Shown here: in pieces, positions 55,694 to 64,000 of the stretch | Numbering within the stretch: the stretch's first letter is position 1 | How the letters are laid out: the number at the start of each line of letters is the position of its first letter | The notes under the pieces: model-generated | Database searches by the model: none | What the model was told of the DNA's origin: nothing | What the model saw: the letters and a program-made list of their open reading frames with translations, nothing else | Program-made: the position numbers and the translations under genes | Assembly: GCF_014280965.1 (NCBI RefSeq) | Contig: NZ_JACODZ010000001.1 | Coordinates: forward strand, 62,001-126,000 | DNA from: Echinicola salinicaeni | GTDB taxonomy: Bacteria > Bacteroidota > Bacteroidia > Cytophagales > Cyclobacteriaceae | Length of the DNA: 64,000 bases | Direction of reading: 5' to 3'

Positions 55694-56998
55694 ATGAGTT
55701 CAGTAATTATTACATCAATTGTAGCATTTACCTTGATTATTTTGCTACTTGTTTTCATACTACTGTTTGCCCAGTCTAAGCTGGTAGCTTCAGGAGATGT
55801 GAAAATTATCATCAATGGAGATGAAGCCAATCCGGTAACTACTTCCGCTGGGTCCTCCCTTTTGGCTACCTTGGGTAACCAAAAAATCTTCCTGCCTTCT
55901 GCCTGTGGTGGAGGTGGTACATGTGCCATGTGTAAATGTACAGTTGAAGAAGGTGGTGGAGAGGTGCTTCCTACAGAAGTGGGGCATCTTAGCCGTTCAG
56001 AGCAGCAAAGCAACGTAAGGCTTTCTTGCCAGGTGAAAGTTAAACAGGATATGAAAATTCGCATCCCTGAAGAAATCTTCGGTATTAAGAAGTGGGATTG
56101 CGAAGTAATTTCAAATTACAACGTATCGACCTTTATCAAAGAATTCAAAGTGAAATTACCAGAAGGTGAGGTTTTGGATTTTGAATCAGGTGGATATATC
56201 CAGATTGATGTTCCTGAAATTACTGTAAACTTTAAGGATATTGATATTACTCCACATCCTGAGTTAGGACACCCTGCTGATGTGTACCAAAGTGACTGGG
56301 ATAAGTTTGGTCTTTGGAGCTTGGTGATGAAGAATGATGAAGAGCTGTTTAGGGCTTATTCCATGGCCAATCACCCTGCCGAAGGTAATATTGTAATGTT
56401 GACCATTCGTATCGCTACCCCACCATGGGATAGAGCAAATAACAAATGGATGGATGTCAATCCTGGTGTTTGTTCTTCTTATGTGTTCTCGCGTAAGCCT
56501 GGGGATAAAGTAACTATCTCTGGTCCTTATGGTGAATTCCATATCAATCCTACCGAAAGAGAAATGATCTACATTGGTGGTGGTGCTGGTATGGCTCCTT
56601 TGAGATCTCATATCTTCCACTTGTTCCATACAGAAAAATCAGATAGAAAAGTTTCTTATTGGTATGGTGGTCGTTCGAAGAAGGAATTGTTTTATGTTCC
56701 TCACTTCAGAGATATAGAGAAAGACTTCCCTAATTTCAAATTCTATGTAGGTCTATCTGAACCACTACCAGAAGATAATTGGAAGATCAAGAAATCTTTG
56801 GATGATGAAGAGGGTGATGGTTATGTAGGATTTATTCATCAAGTGCTCTATGATAATTATTTGAAAGATCATCCAGAGCCAGATGAAATAGAATTTTACC
56901 TTTGTGGACCTCCATTAATGAACTCAGCAGTTTTGAAGCTGTTGGATGATATGGGAGTTCCAAAAGAAAATATCAGATTTGACGACTTCGGTGGTTAA
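55694..56998 (+). CDS. nqrF: Na+-translocating NADH:quinone reductase subunit F (NqrF), isolated gene
   Basis: The NADH-oxidising subunit of the sodium-pumping NADH:quinone reductase. The 434 residues have one N-terminal membrane helix (about 5-27), a 2Fe-2S ferredoxin domain with [12 protein letters not shown] and a later LSC (near 70-110), an FAD domain with RAYSMANHP, and an NADH domain with [14 protein letters not shown] near 290. The end RFDDFGG is typical. It is usually the last gene of nqrABCDEF, but here accD precedes it, and a promoter box and a terminator isolate it. Confidence 0.93.
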   Translation: MSSVIITSIVAFTLIILLLVFILLFAQSKLVASGDVKIIINGDEANPVTTSAGSSLLATLGNQKIFLPSACGGGGTCAMCKCTVEEGGGEVLPTEVGHLSRSEQQSNVRLSCQVKVKQDMKIRIPEEIFGIKKWDCEVISNYNVSTFIKEFKVKLPEGEVLDFESGGYIQIDVPEITVNFKDIDITPHPELGHPADVYQSDWDKFGLWSLVMKNDEELFRAYSMANHPAEGNIVMLTIRIATPPWDRANNKWMDVNPGVCSSYVFSRKPGDKVTISGPYGEFHINPTEREMIYIGGGAGMAPLRSHIFHLFHTEKSDRKVSYWYGGRSKKELFYVPHFRDIEKDFPNFKFYVGLSEPLPEDNWKIKKSLDDEEGDGYVGFIHQVLYDNYLKDHPEPDEIEFYLCGPPLMNSAVLKLLDDMGVPKENIRFDDFGG

Positions 56999-57002
56999 GT
57001 TA

Positions 57003-57032
57003 AAAAAGTCCTGCGTCAGCAGGACTTTTTTA
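57003..57032 (+). terminator. Terminator after nqrF
   Basis: AAAAAGTCCTGC and GCAGGACTTTTT form a 12-bp stem around GTCA. Confidence 0.95.
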
Positions 57033-57106
57033 TTTGCTATTAGTTTTTGATTAATTTTACGGCCCGAACTTCTATTGTTTAGGGAGTAGCCGCTAAAGAA
57101 TCACCT

Positions 57107-58258
57107 ATGGACCTTAAGATTTTATTTGACCCAATCCCGGATCGCATTACTCAAAAAAGTTATGCGCATAATTCCTTCTTTAAGCATATCAATTATTACG
57201 GGGAGCTTTTTCCTGATTTGAATGGTATCCAGATTGCCATTATAGGTCTTGAAGATGCCAGAGGCTGTAAGGATCAGGAAAGTTTTGATGAGGGAGCACA
57301 TGAGGTCCGCCAAAAGCTTTATAATCTTAAAAGGGGATTGTCCCACTATAAAATTGCTGATCTTGGGAATTTGAGGGCAGGGATTGATCTGCAAGAAACC
57401 TATATCAGGATTCAGAGTGTAGGAGAAGAGCTGATGCAAAGGCAGATACTTCCTATATACATTGGAGGGACTCACGATTTGGATTATGGCCAATACCTTT
57501 CTTATGAGGGGATGAAAAAGCTTGTGAGCATGCTCACGGTGGATGCAAAGATTGATATGGAAGATGAAGGAGCGCCATTCGAGATTCACTCACAAGATAT
57601 TATTTTACATCAGCCCAATTTCCTCTTTAATTATACCCAATTGGCCTATCAAAGTTTTTTGACTGATAGAGATTTGGTGAATGTCATGGAAAAATTGTAT
57701 TTTGATCATGTTCGCTTAGGGCAGTTAAGGGATAATTTTAAGGAAATAGAGCCTTTGATACGAAATGCTGATTTGGTGAGCTTTGATATATGTGCGATTC
57801 AGTCTGCCGACGCGCCAGGGGCTTCAGATGCGCAGCCCTTTGGTCTAACAGCAGAGGAAGCTTGTCAAATTTGCTGGTTTGCTGGCATGAATGAAAAATT
57901 AAGCTCATTGGGATTATATGGATATCAACCTCGTTATGATGATCAACGCTTCAAAACTGCTTCAGTGATGGCGACCATGGTTTGGTATTTCATAGAAGGA
58001 TTTTACCATAGGAAGGACAGTCTTTCTTTTAAGAGTAATGATTATACTAAATATACCGTTTCTTTGGATTCAAAGCCTTCTGTAATATTATTCTATAAGA
58101 GTAATTTAAGTGGTAAATGGTGGATGGAAGTTCCCCAAACTGGTAAAGAAAAGTTTGAAAGAGACACTATAATTCCTTGTAGTTACCAAGATTATCAAAC
58201 CGCTCAACGTGGGGAAATTCCAGAGCGGTGGATCAATGCTCAATTAAAACTTTATTGA
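57107..58258 (+). CDS. Arginase/formimidoylglutamase-fold protein with altered metal site
   Basis: A 383-residue protein with the ureohydrolase fold. The motifs are GGTHD at 120-124 (family GGxH(S/D), intact), D146-A-K-I-D150 (family DAHxD, His changed to Lys) and S225-F-D-I-C229 (family SxDxD, last Asp changed to Cys), followed by SADAPGASDAQPFGL. In arginase terms the ligands of Mn(A), H123, D146, D150 and D227, remain, while the two ligands specific to Mn(B) are lost. A C-terminal extension (about 305-383) is rich in Trp, Tyr and Lys. The next gene starts two bases after the stop, so it leads a four-gene cluster with an amino-sugar kinase and murQ. Its substrate is unknown. Confidence 0.85.
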   Translation: MDLKILFDPIPDRITQKSYAHNSFFKHINYYGELFPDLNGIQIAIIGLEDARGCKDQESFDEGAHEVRQKLYNLKRGLSHYKIADLGNLRAGIDLQETYIRIQSVGEELMQRQILPIYIGGTHDLDYGQYLSYEGMKKLVSMLTVDAKIDMEDEGAPFEIHSQDIILHQPNFLFNYTQLAYQSFLTDRDLVNVMEKLYFDHVRLGQLRDNFKEIEPLIRNADLVSFDICAIQSADAPGASDAQPFGLTAEEACQICWFAGMNEKLSSLGLYGYQPRYDDQRFKTASVMATMVWYFIEGFYHRKDSLSFKSNDYTKYTVSLDSKPSVILFYKSNLSGKWWMEVPQTGKEKFERDTIIPCSYQDYQTAQRGEIPERWINAQLKLY

Positions 58259-58260
58259 GT

Positions 58261-58488
58261 ATGAATTTATATACTAAGCAGCAATTGGCGCTGCGAAATG
58301 GGCAGGATAAGCCAGAGATATGGGTGGCCTATAAGGGGCGTATTTATGATGTTAGTAGTTCCAGGTTGTGGAAAAATGGCAAACATTATGAGCATTGGGC
58401 AGGACAGGACCTAACTGATGAGCTGCCAGATGCACCTCATACAGAAAATGTATTTGATAAATTTGAGACTATTGGTCAGTTAGTTTAA
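58261..58488 (+). CDS. Small cytochrome b5-like heme-binding domain protein
   Basis: A 75-residue protein from ATG 58261 (an earlier in-frame start inside the arginase-like gene is not needed). It fits the small stand-alone cytochrome b5-like group: LYTKQQLALRNGQDKPEIWVAYKG, then IYDVSSSRLWKNGKHYEHWAGQDLT and APHTENVF. H42 or H45 and H60 are the axial-ligand candidates. There is no signal peptide or membrane segment. It lies between the arginase-like protein and the kinase, four bases before the latter. Confidence 0.82.
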   Translation: MNLYTKQQLALRNGQDKPEIWVAYKGRIYDVSSSRLWKNGKHYEHWAGQDLTDELPDAPHTENVFDKFETIGQLV

Positions 58489-58492
58489 TGGC

Positions 58493-59335
58493 ATGATTTT
58501 AATCGCGGACAGTGGATCAAGTAAAACGGATTGGCGAGGTATTGACCATAATGGTAATATTTCCCAATTCAGAGGAGTAGGGTTCAACCCCTATTACCAA
58601 ACTGCTGTTGAAATGGCTGCTGAGCTTGAAGATGAGTTTTTACTTAATCTGAAGGAAGAAGTAGAATATATCTTCTATTATGGGGCTGGCTGTACTTCTG
58701 ATCAAAATAAATCCACGGTTTCCCATGCCCTTCAAAATATTTTTGTGAAGGCTGCCATCACGGTAGATCATGATCTGATGGCAGCAGCGAGAGCTACTTG
58801 TGGGCATGAGGCAGGAATAGCTTGTATTTTGGGAACAGGGTCTAATAGTGGAGATTATGATGGTGAATTGATAGTTGATTCGCGGCCATCGCCTGGGTTT
58901 ATCTTGGGGGATGAGGGAGGAGGTTCTTATATCGGTAAAAAATTCCTCAAAGACTTTATACATGATGAATTGCCTAATGAAATTAGATTGAGGGCCTTGG
59001 AGCGCTTTGAGCTTACAATACAGGGAATTCAAGAAAATGTTTATCAAAAGCCATTTCCAGGAAGATATATGGCCAGCTTTTGTAGGTTTTTGACCGAAAA
59101 TATACGTGATCCCTATTGTTACCTTTTGTATTATAATAGCTTTCAGGATTTTCTAAAAAAGCATGTGATGAAATATAGGGATTTCGAAAGAAAGAAAGTC
59201 AATTTTGTAGGTTCGGTAGCTTTTTATAATAGCGATGTGCTGAGAAAAGCTGCCGGAGATCTTGGGATTAACGTAAATTTAATTTTAGAAAGCCCTATTG
59301 CGGGTTTGACCTTATACCATAAAAACAAAAAATGA
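58493..59335 (+). CDS. BadF/BadG-type amino-sugar kinase (GlcNAc kinase-like, possibly MurNAc kinase)
   Basis: A 280-residue sugar kinase of the BadF/BadG/NAGK actin-fold group. The phosphate 1 loop is ADSGSSKTDW (about 4-13), and ACILGTGSNS and GFILGDEGGGSYIG (near 120-148) form the sugar and phosphate 2 regions. murQ starts four bases before its stop codon (ATGA overlap). In Clostridium and Tannerella a related kinase, MurK, sits next to murQ and phosphorylates MurNAc. The same role here is inferred from this linkage; a GlcNAc kinase role is also possible. Confidence 0.85.
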   Translation: MILIADSGSSKTDWRGIDHNGNISQFRGVGFNPYYQTAVEMAAELEDEFLLNLKEEVEYIFYYGAGCTSDQNKSTVSHALQNIFVKAAITVDHDLMAAARATCGHEAGIACILGTGSNSGDYDGELIVDSRPSPGFILGDEGGGSYIGKKFLKDFIHDELPNEIRLRALERFELTIQGIQENVYQKPFPGRYMASFCRFLTENIRDPYCYLLYYNSFQDFLKKHVMKYRDFERKKVNFVGSVAFYNSDVLRKAAGDLGINVNLILESPIAGLTLYHKNKK

Positions 59336-60144
59336 GAACGACCGAAAGTAGCTCCAATTATGATAATTTGGAGTCCATGAGTGTTGAAGAATTGATTGCT
59401 AATATTAACAGGGAAGACCAAACAGTGCCCCAAGCGGTCCAGAAAGTCCTTCCTGAAATAGAAAAGCTAATAGAACAAATAGTGACTAAAATGAAAGAGG
59501 GGGGGCGTTTGTTTTATATAGGAGCTGGTACCAGTGGGAGATTGGGTATCCTGGATGCATCCGAGTGTCCACCTACCTATGGGGTGTCCCATGATATGGT
59601 TATTGGGATTATTGCGGGTGGAGATACGGCTATCCGTAAAGCAGTGGAAAAGGCGGAGGATGACTCCAGCCAAGCTTGGCAAGATCTAAAATCCAATGGG
59701 ATCAATGAGCTGGATACGGTAATAGGTATTGCTGCTTCTGGAACTACTCCCTATGTGATTGGGGGGGTTAAGGCAGCTAGAGACAAAGGTTTGCTCACAG
59801 GTTGTATTACCTGTAATGCCGGTTCTCCATTGGCAGAGGCAGTTGAATATCCTATTGAAGTTGTAGTGGGGCCAGAGTTTGTAACGGGGAGCACACGGAT
59901 GAAAGCCGGAACTGCTCAGAAGTTGGTGCTCAATATGATTTCAACTGCTGTGATGATCAAGTTGGGTAAGGTCAAAGGCAATAAGATGGTGAATATGCAG
60001 CTATCCAATGAGAAGTTAGTGGAGAGGGGAACTAGAATGGTCATGGAGGCTACTGGTTTGGAAGAGGAGCCAGCTAAAGAGAGGTTGCTAAAGTTTGGTT
60101 CGGTGAAAGCGGCTTTGGAGGATTGGGAAAATAGTCAATCATAA
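59332..60144 (+). CDS. murQ: N-acetylmuramic acid 6-phosphate etherase MurQ
   Basis: MurQ removes D-lactate from MurNAc 6-phosphate, giving GlcNAc 6-phosphate for peptidoglycan recycling. The 270 residues hold a SIS domain. IGAGTSGRLGILDASECPPTYG (about 63-84) is the family signature, with EKAEDD further on and GVKAARDKG. GSTRMKAGTAQKLVLNMIST near 190 is the second signature. It overlaps the kinase gene by four bases. A long inverted-repeat element follows directly after its stop codon. Confidence 0.97.
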   Translation: MRTTESSSNYDNLESMSVEELIANINREDQTVPQAVQKVLPEIEKLIEQIVTKMKEGGRLFYIGAGTSGRLGILDASECPPTYGVSHDMVIGIIAGGDTAIRKAVEKAEDDSSQAWQDLKSNGINELDTVIGIAASGTTPYVIGGVKAARDKGLLTGCITCNAGSPLAEAVEYPIEVVVGPEFVTGSTRMKAGTAQKLVLNMISTAVMIKLGKVKGNKMVNMQLSNEKLVERGTRMVMEATGLEEEPAKERLLKFGSVKAALEDWENSQS

Positions 60145-60152
60145 AATGAAAA

Positions 60153-60295
60153 AGGCTGTCTCAGTTTTGCCATTTCGATCTTAGGAAAAATCTCTTAATT
60201 AACTTTATACTCAGAAAAAGAGATTCTTTCCCGTTAGTCAACGGGACAGGATCTTTCGTCAGAATGACACAATTAACCGGTAAATGAGACAGCCT
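60153..60295. repeat. 143-base inverted-repeat element, MITE-like, after murQ
   Basis: The 11-base termini AGGCTGTCTCA (60153-60163) and TGAGACAGCCT (60285-60295) are exact inverted repeats. Inside, AATCTCTT (60189-60196) pairs with AAGAGATT (60218-60225), and CCCGTT (60230-60235) with AACGGG (60240-60245). The outer arms with flanking A and T runs can also end transcription of murQ and of the convergent outer-membrane gene. GTCATTCTGACGAAAGATCC on the minus strand looks like a widespread Bacteroidota intergenic repeat, from memory. No clear target-site duplication was seen. Confidence 0.65.
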
Positions 60296-60303
60296 CTTTT
60301 TGC

Positions 60304-60774
60304 TTATGGCAAGAAATAAACCAGAGCCAGTCTAAATACGGCTTGTCCACCACTTTGTGCTTGGTATTTCAACTCCGGGTTGAATGCGAAATTATCTGCA
60401 AATTTTAAAACACCACCAGCACCGATATTGGCTCCTGCTCTGCTTTCTTTGACTTTTACATCCATGAATTCAGCTGACCACCAGTTGTTGGTGAAGCCGA
60501 CCAGTCCGTACCATTGAAGGATGTCACGTGTGAAATAATATCTAGCATCAAGATTTAATGTACTGGCATTACCTCCTTCAGGAAAATAAATCGTGAAATT
60601 AGGCGCTGCAGCAATCTGATCAGTGATCAAATACTCTCCGCCAAAATTCAACCCAAAAGCTTCTGAGTCAAAGCCAAAATCGCCACCAAATTGTAATCTA
60701 ACATCTCCTGCGGTTTGTGCCTGTGCAAACGATACGGTCAATGCAAAGAGGCCTAGTAATAATAATTTTTTCAT
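60304..60774 (-). CDS. Small outer-membrane beta-barrel protein
   Basis: A 156-residue protein with a signal peptide (about 1-19, MKKLLLLGLFALTVSFAQAQ) and about eight short amphipathic strands with alternating Gly and aromatic residues (GLNFGGEYLIT, LNLDARYYFTRD, FRLALVYFLP). The last residue is preceded by the aromatic YF, fitting a small OmpA/OmpX-type barrel. It is convergent with murQ. No function can be read from sequence. Confidence 0.8.
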   Translation of the reverse strand: MKKLLLLGLFALTVSFAQAQTAGDVRLQFGGDFGFDSEAFGLNFGGEYLITDQIAAAPNFTIYFPEGGNASTLNLDARYYFTRDILQWYGLVGFTNNWWSAEFMDVKVKESRAGANIGAGGVLKFADNFAFNPELKYQAQSGGQAVFRLALVYFLP

Positions 60775-60901
60775 AGTTATATAATAAAAGTTTAGTTGTT
60801 ATTAAACGCAAAAACTAATCCAAAGATTCATCAAAAGCGATTAACTTTTGAAATGATTTTTAATAACTAAGTGAGGCTTTTATAAACCAGTTAAGAATGA
60901 G

Positions 60902-61960
60902 CTATATACTGGTTACTTCATTTTTATTTGCCAATTGACCACATGCAGCATCGATATCTTGCCCCCTAGATTTTCTGACTTTGGCCACAATACCTTGGGA
61001 TTCCAAGATGCGTACATACATGTCAACTGCTTCTTGAGAAGCTTGGCGGAACTCGCCTTCATCAATGGGGTTGTACTGAATGATATTTACCTTTGAAGGA
61101 ATATGCTTGCAAAATTTAGCCAAGGCCCTAGCATGTTCTTCATTATCGTTGACTCCATCCCATATCACGTATTCATAAGTGACCTTGCTTTTGGTTTTAT
61201 AATACCAATACTTTAAGGCCTCAGCCAGATCTTCTAAGGGGCTTTTGTCATTAATAGGCATCAATCTACTTCGCGTTTCATTGATAGCGGAGTGTAAAGA
61301 AATGGCCAAGTTGAACTTTACCCCATCATCAGCCATTTTTTTGATCATTTTTGGGATGCCTACAGTGGAAAGGGTAATTCTTCTTGGCGCCATTCCCAAT
61401 CCCTCCGGAGAAGTGATTTTGTCAATGGCTTCAATTACATTGGCATAGTTAAGCAATGGTTCTCCCATGCCCATGAAAACAATATTGGTAAGTGGACGCT
61501 GGAAATAGGTATCTGCTTCTTCTTTGATTGCTACTACCTGATCATAAATTTCATCAGGATTAAGGTTTCTCATGCGTTTTAGTCTCGCTGTTGCGCAGAA
61601 ATTGCAGTCCAGGCTACAGCCTACTTGTGAAGAAACGCAGGCAGTAATTCTTTTGCTGGTAGGAATGAGTACAGACTCAACGATCTTATCATCAAATAAT
61701 TTGACAGCATTTTTAATGGTGCCATCATTTGAATGCTGCATCAGGTCAACCTTAACATGATTGATCGTGAAGTTTTCTTTCAGCATTTCACGGGTGGGAA
61801 GGGAGATATTGGTCATATCATCGAAATTTTTCAATGATTTGTTCCAAAGCCATTCATAGACTTGTTTTGCCCTGAATTTTTTATCCCCAACAGATAGGAA
61901 AAATTCCTGAAGTTCTTCCAGGCTTAATTGCCTAATATCCTTTTTATCACCCTTATTCAT
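60902..61960 (-). CDS. rlmN: 23S rRNA (adenine2503-C2)-methyltransferase RlmN
   Basis: A radical-SAM enzyme that methylates A2503 of 23S rRNA and A37 of some tRNAs. The 352 residues have the CxxxCxxC cluster in QVGCSLDCNFCATAR (about 110-124), FMGMGEPLLNY near 163, and the second catalytic cysteine in DIDAACGQL near the end, both needed for the dual mechanism. The N-terminal accessory domain with KKFRAKQVYEWLW binds RNA. A TACCTTTG box sits five bases upstream of its ATG, so the transcript may be nearly leaderless. Confidence 0.97.
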   Translation of the reverse strand: MNKGDKKDIRQLSLEELQEFFLSVGDKKFRAKQVYEWLWNKSLKNFDDMTNISLPTREMLKENFTINHVKVDLMQHSNDGTIKNAVKLFDDKIVESVLIPTSKRITACVSSQVGCSLDCNFCATARLKRMRNLNPDEIYDQVVAIKEEADTYFQRPLTNIVFMGMGEPLLNYANVIEAIDKITSPEGLGMAPRRITLSTVGIPKMIKKMADDGVKFNLAISLHSAINETRSRLMPINDKSPLEDLAEALKYWYYKTKSKVTYEYVIWDGVNDNEEHARALAKFCKHIPSKVNIIQYNPIDEGEFRQASQEAVDMYVRILESQGIVAKVRKSRGQDIDAACGQLANKNEVTSI

Positions 61961-61964
61961 AATG

Positions 61965-61972
61965 CAAAGGTA
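61965..61972 (-). promoter_or_regulatory. Candidate -7 box (TACCTTTG) of rlmN
   Basis: The plus strand reads CAAAGGTA. The box lies five bases before the start codon on the minus strand, an unusually short distance that would leave almost no leader. Confidence 0.4.
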
Positions 61973-62270
61973 TGAAAATGTAAGGATTATCCAGTATGCT
62001 GTGGAAAGTCTTGTCTTATGTTAGGAACAAATGGTTTTGAGCCTTGTAAAACGATAGGATATTTTGTGATTATTGGATTAAGTCTGTCGTATTTATCTTC
62101 TTACTTTACAATTTATCTGTCAAAAAGTCCTAAAAAAGAGAGCTTTGACTTCGTTTTCAGTCAATATTTCCGATTTTCTTTGAAATATTTATTTGGTGTT
62201 CATTTTGATTAAAGTAGATCACGGGGCATGGCTCCATAGATGAATAAGTAATAAAAAGATTAGATATATA
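61973..62270. other. Divergent spacer between rlmN and clpB
   Basis: No CIRCE heat-shock inverted repeat and no clear TAnnTTTG box on the plus strand. A 64-codon ORF (62018-62212) with a hydrophobic middle is judged fortuitous. The clpB promoter could not be placed. Confidence 0.45.
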
Positions 62271-64000
62271 ATGGATTTCAAGCAATTTACGATCAAATCA
62301 CAAGAAGCTGTTCAAAAGGCAGCAGAGCTGTGTATGGCTGAACAACAGCAAGCCATTGAACCGGCTCATTTGTTAAAGGGTATCCTATCTGAGGATGAGA
62401 GTGTGGTGGATTTCGTATTCAAGAAACTAGGCGTAAACCAAAAGATGGTGACTCAGAAATTGGAGGAAATCATCAGTTCCTATCCCAAGGTCAGTGGCCA
62501 GCAGCCCTATCTCTCCAATGCAGGTAATCAGGTTTTGGCTAAAGCAAAGGGTTACTTGAAAACTTTTGGAGATGAGTTTGTCGCTATTGAGCATTTGCTT
62601 TTGGGGATACTATCTGCAGGGGATAAGACCAGCCAGTTGCTCAAAGACCAAGGGGTGACAGAAAAAGCACTTATTGAAGCGATTAAAGAATTGAGACAAG
62701 GAAATAAAGTGACCGATCAAAACGCTGAGGCCAAATACAGGTCTTTGGAGAAGTATTCCAAAAACCTAAATGAACTGGCAAAAAAGGGTAAAATAGACCC
62801 AGTAATAGGTAGGGATGAAGAGATCAGGCGTGTGCTTCAGATTTTGGCCAGAAGAACCAAAAACAACCCGATCCTATTGGGAGAACCTGGCGTGGGTAAA
62901 ACTGCGATTGTAGAAGGTCTGGCGCAAAGGATTGTTAGTGGAGACGTTCCTGAGAACCTGAAATCAAAGACCCTTATTTCTCTTGATATGGGTTTATTGG
63001 TTGCAGGAGCTAAATATAAGGGTGAGTTTGAGGAGAGGCTCAAGGCTGTCATCAAAGAGGTAACTGATTCAGATGGGCAAATAATCCTTTTTATAGATGA
63101 GATTCATACCCTGATAGGAGCCGGTGGAGGTGGAGAAGGAGCCATGGATGCTGCTAACCTATTGAAGCCAGCCTTGGCAAGAGGAGAGCTGCATGCAATC
63201 GGTGCTACTACTTTGAAAGAGTACCAGAAATATGTGGAGAAGGATAAGGCTTTGGAAAGAAGGTTTCAGGCTGTAATGGTGGATGAGCCAGATACTGCTG
63301 ATGCCATTTCAATCCTAAGGGGTATTAAGGATAAGTATGAGCTGCACCATGGTGTACGTATTAAGGATGATGCTGTAATTTCTGCAGTGGAGTTGTCCCA
63401 ACGTTATATTTCAGATCGTTTCTTGCCGGATAAGGCTATTGACTTGATGGATGAGGCAGCTGCAAAACTAAGGATGGAAATTGATTCTCTTCCTCAAGAA
63501 TTGGATGAGCTGAATCGTAGGATCATGCAATTGGAGATTGAGCGAGAGGCCATCAGAAGGGAAAAAAACAAGGACAAGGAAACTGTATTAAGTAAGGAGA
63601 TTGCTGAGCTTTCTGAAAAAAGGCAATCGGTAAAAGCCAAATGGGAAAGTGAAAAGGCTGTGATCACTGGAATCCGTAGAGAAAAAGAGAATATTGATAA
63701 GTTCAAGCTAGAAGCAGATCAGGCAGAACGTGCCGGGGACTTTGGTAAAGTAGCGGAAATACGCTATGGTAAGATTACGGATAGTGAGAAAAAGCTGGAA
63801 TCCTTTAATCAGCAATTGCATGATATGCAGAAAGGTTCTCCCTTGCTAAAAGAAGAAGTGGATGCTGAGGATGTTGCAGCGGTAGTGGCCAAATGGACAG
63901 GGATTCCATTGTCCAGAATGTTGGAAAGTGAACGTGAGAAACTGCTTCATTTAGAAGATGAATTAAGTAAGAGGATAGCAGGGCAAAAAGAGGCCATTGC
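62271..64000 (+). CDS. clpB: Disaggregase ClpB, 3' end beyond the window
   Basis: ClpB is an AAA+ chaperone that pulls apart protein aggregates with DnaK. The ATG at 62271 gives [15 protein letters not shown], and 576 codons remain open to the right edge, out of about 860-870 expected. The Clp_N domain (about 1-145), the first AAA domain with Walker A GEPGVGKT near 204 and [15 protein letters not shown] near 270, and the coiled-coil middle domain (about 400-520, which separates ClpB from ClpA/ClpC) are seen. [17 protein letters not shown] opens the second AAA domain. Confidence 0.96.
   Translation, partial: MDFKQFTIKSQEAVQKAAELCMAEQQQAIEPAHLLKGILSEDESVVDFVFKKLGVNQKMVTQKLEEIISSYPKVSGQQPYLSNAGNQVLAKAKGYLKTFGDEFVAIEHLLLGILSAGDKTSQLLKDQGVTEKALIEAIKELRQGNKVTDQNAEAKYRSLEKYSKNLNELAKKGKIDPVIGRDEEIRRVLQILARRTKNNPILLGEPGVGKTAIVEGLAQRIVSGDVPENLKSKTLISLDMGLLVAGAKYKGEFEERLKAVIKEVTDSDGQIILFIDEIHTLIGAGGGGEGAMDAANLLKPALARGELHAIGATTLKEYQKYVEKDKALERRFQAVMVDEPDTADAISILRGIKDKYELHHGVRIKDDAVISAVELSQRYISDRFLPDKAIDLMDEAAAKLRMEIDSLPQELDELNRRIMQLEIEREAIRREKNKDKETVLSKEIAELSEKRQSVKAKWESEKAVITGIRREKENIDKFKLEADQAERAGDFGKVAEIRYGKITDSEKKLESFNQQLHDMQKGSPLLKEEVDAEDVAAVVAKWTGIPLSRMLESEREKLLHLEDELSKRIAGQKEAI

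Noticed and set aside
62018-62212. 64-codon ORF with a hydrophobic middle between rlmN and clpB
   Set aside because: No promoter, family pattern or partner gene; the base composition matches spacer DNA.
61973-62270. CIRCE heat-shock operator upstream of clpB
   Set aside because: No TTAGCACTC-N9-GAGTGCTAA-like inverted repeat is present.

Overview
The window looks like chromosomal core sequence from a Bacteroidota bacterium, most likely order Cytophagales (Cyclobacteriaceae-like, in the range of Echinicola, Cyclobacterium or Algoriphagus). The lineage is inferred from gene content and not from a search. The evidence is two SusC/SusD pairs, a protein with a type IX secretion C-terminal sorting domain, BshA of bacillithiol synthesis, a CarB without its allosteric domain, an AccD without zinc-ribbon cysteines, moderately AT-rich DNA, almost no Shine-Dalgarno sequences, and repeated TAnnTTTG boxes upstream of genes, the Bacteroidota -7 promoter element. 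I see no phage, plasmid, transposase, CRISPR array or rRNA.

Layout. 1-1760: the GTPases era and der (der runs off the left edge), with a divergent initiator tRNA. 2384-4730: a membrane PAS protein that ends in a histidine-kinase dimerisation domain with no ATPase domain, then a UPF0158 protein. 4752-8587 (minus): a porin, a BCCT betaine-type transporter and a universal stress protein, an apparent osmolyte-uptake operon with two odd-centred palindromes upstream. 8904-13052: an M1 peptidase, an M19 dipeptidase lipoprotein and a beta-propeller lipoprotein. 13654-23973: two tandem SusC/SusD pairs, separated by a spacer rich in inverted repeats that includes a perfect 37-base palindrome. 24493-33755: a soluble acyl-ACP desaturase, recQ, a type IX secreted protein, and the operon small membrane protein-mutL-rhomboid-rhomboid. 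33937-39813: a NagZ-like glycosidase fused to a serine hydrolase, bshA, a fatty acid hydroxylase and an SDR-type protein. 40061-46078: sucA, sucB and lpd of the 2-oxoglutarate dehydrogenase complex. 46416-56998: carB, a DUF4834 protein, two envelope proteins, cstA, an MscS channel, accD and an isolated nqrF. 57107-60144: a tight cluster of an arginase-like protein, a cytochrome b5-like protein, a BadF-type amino-sugar kinase and murQ. The right end has a 143-base inverted-repeat element, a small outer-membrane protein, rlmN and the 5' two-thirds of clpB.

Several genes fit together. The NagZ-serine hydrolase fusion, the amino-sugar kinase and MurQ make a partial peptidoglycan-recycling set, although the fusion lies 20 kb from the other two. 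The porin, BCCT transporter and Usp suggest osmotic-stress uptake. SucA, SucB and Lpd supply one complete enzyme complex.

Most of the window is ordinary housekeeping sequence. I did not find a clearly new defence or mobile system. The strongest leads are the arginase-like protein that keeps one manganese site but has lost the ligands unique to the other, its linkage to b5, kinase and MurQ genes, the palindromes upstream of the second susC and of cstA, and the inverted-repeat element after murQ.
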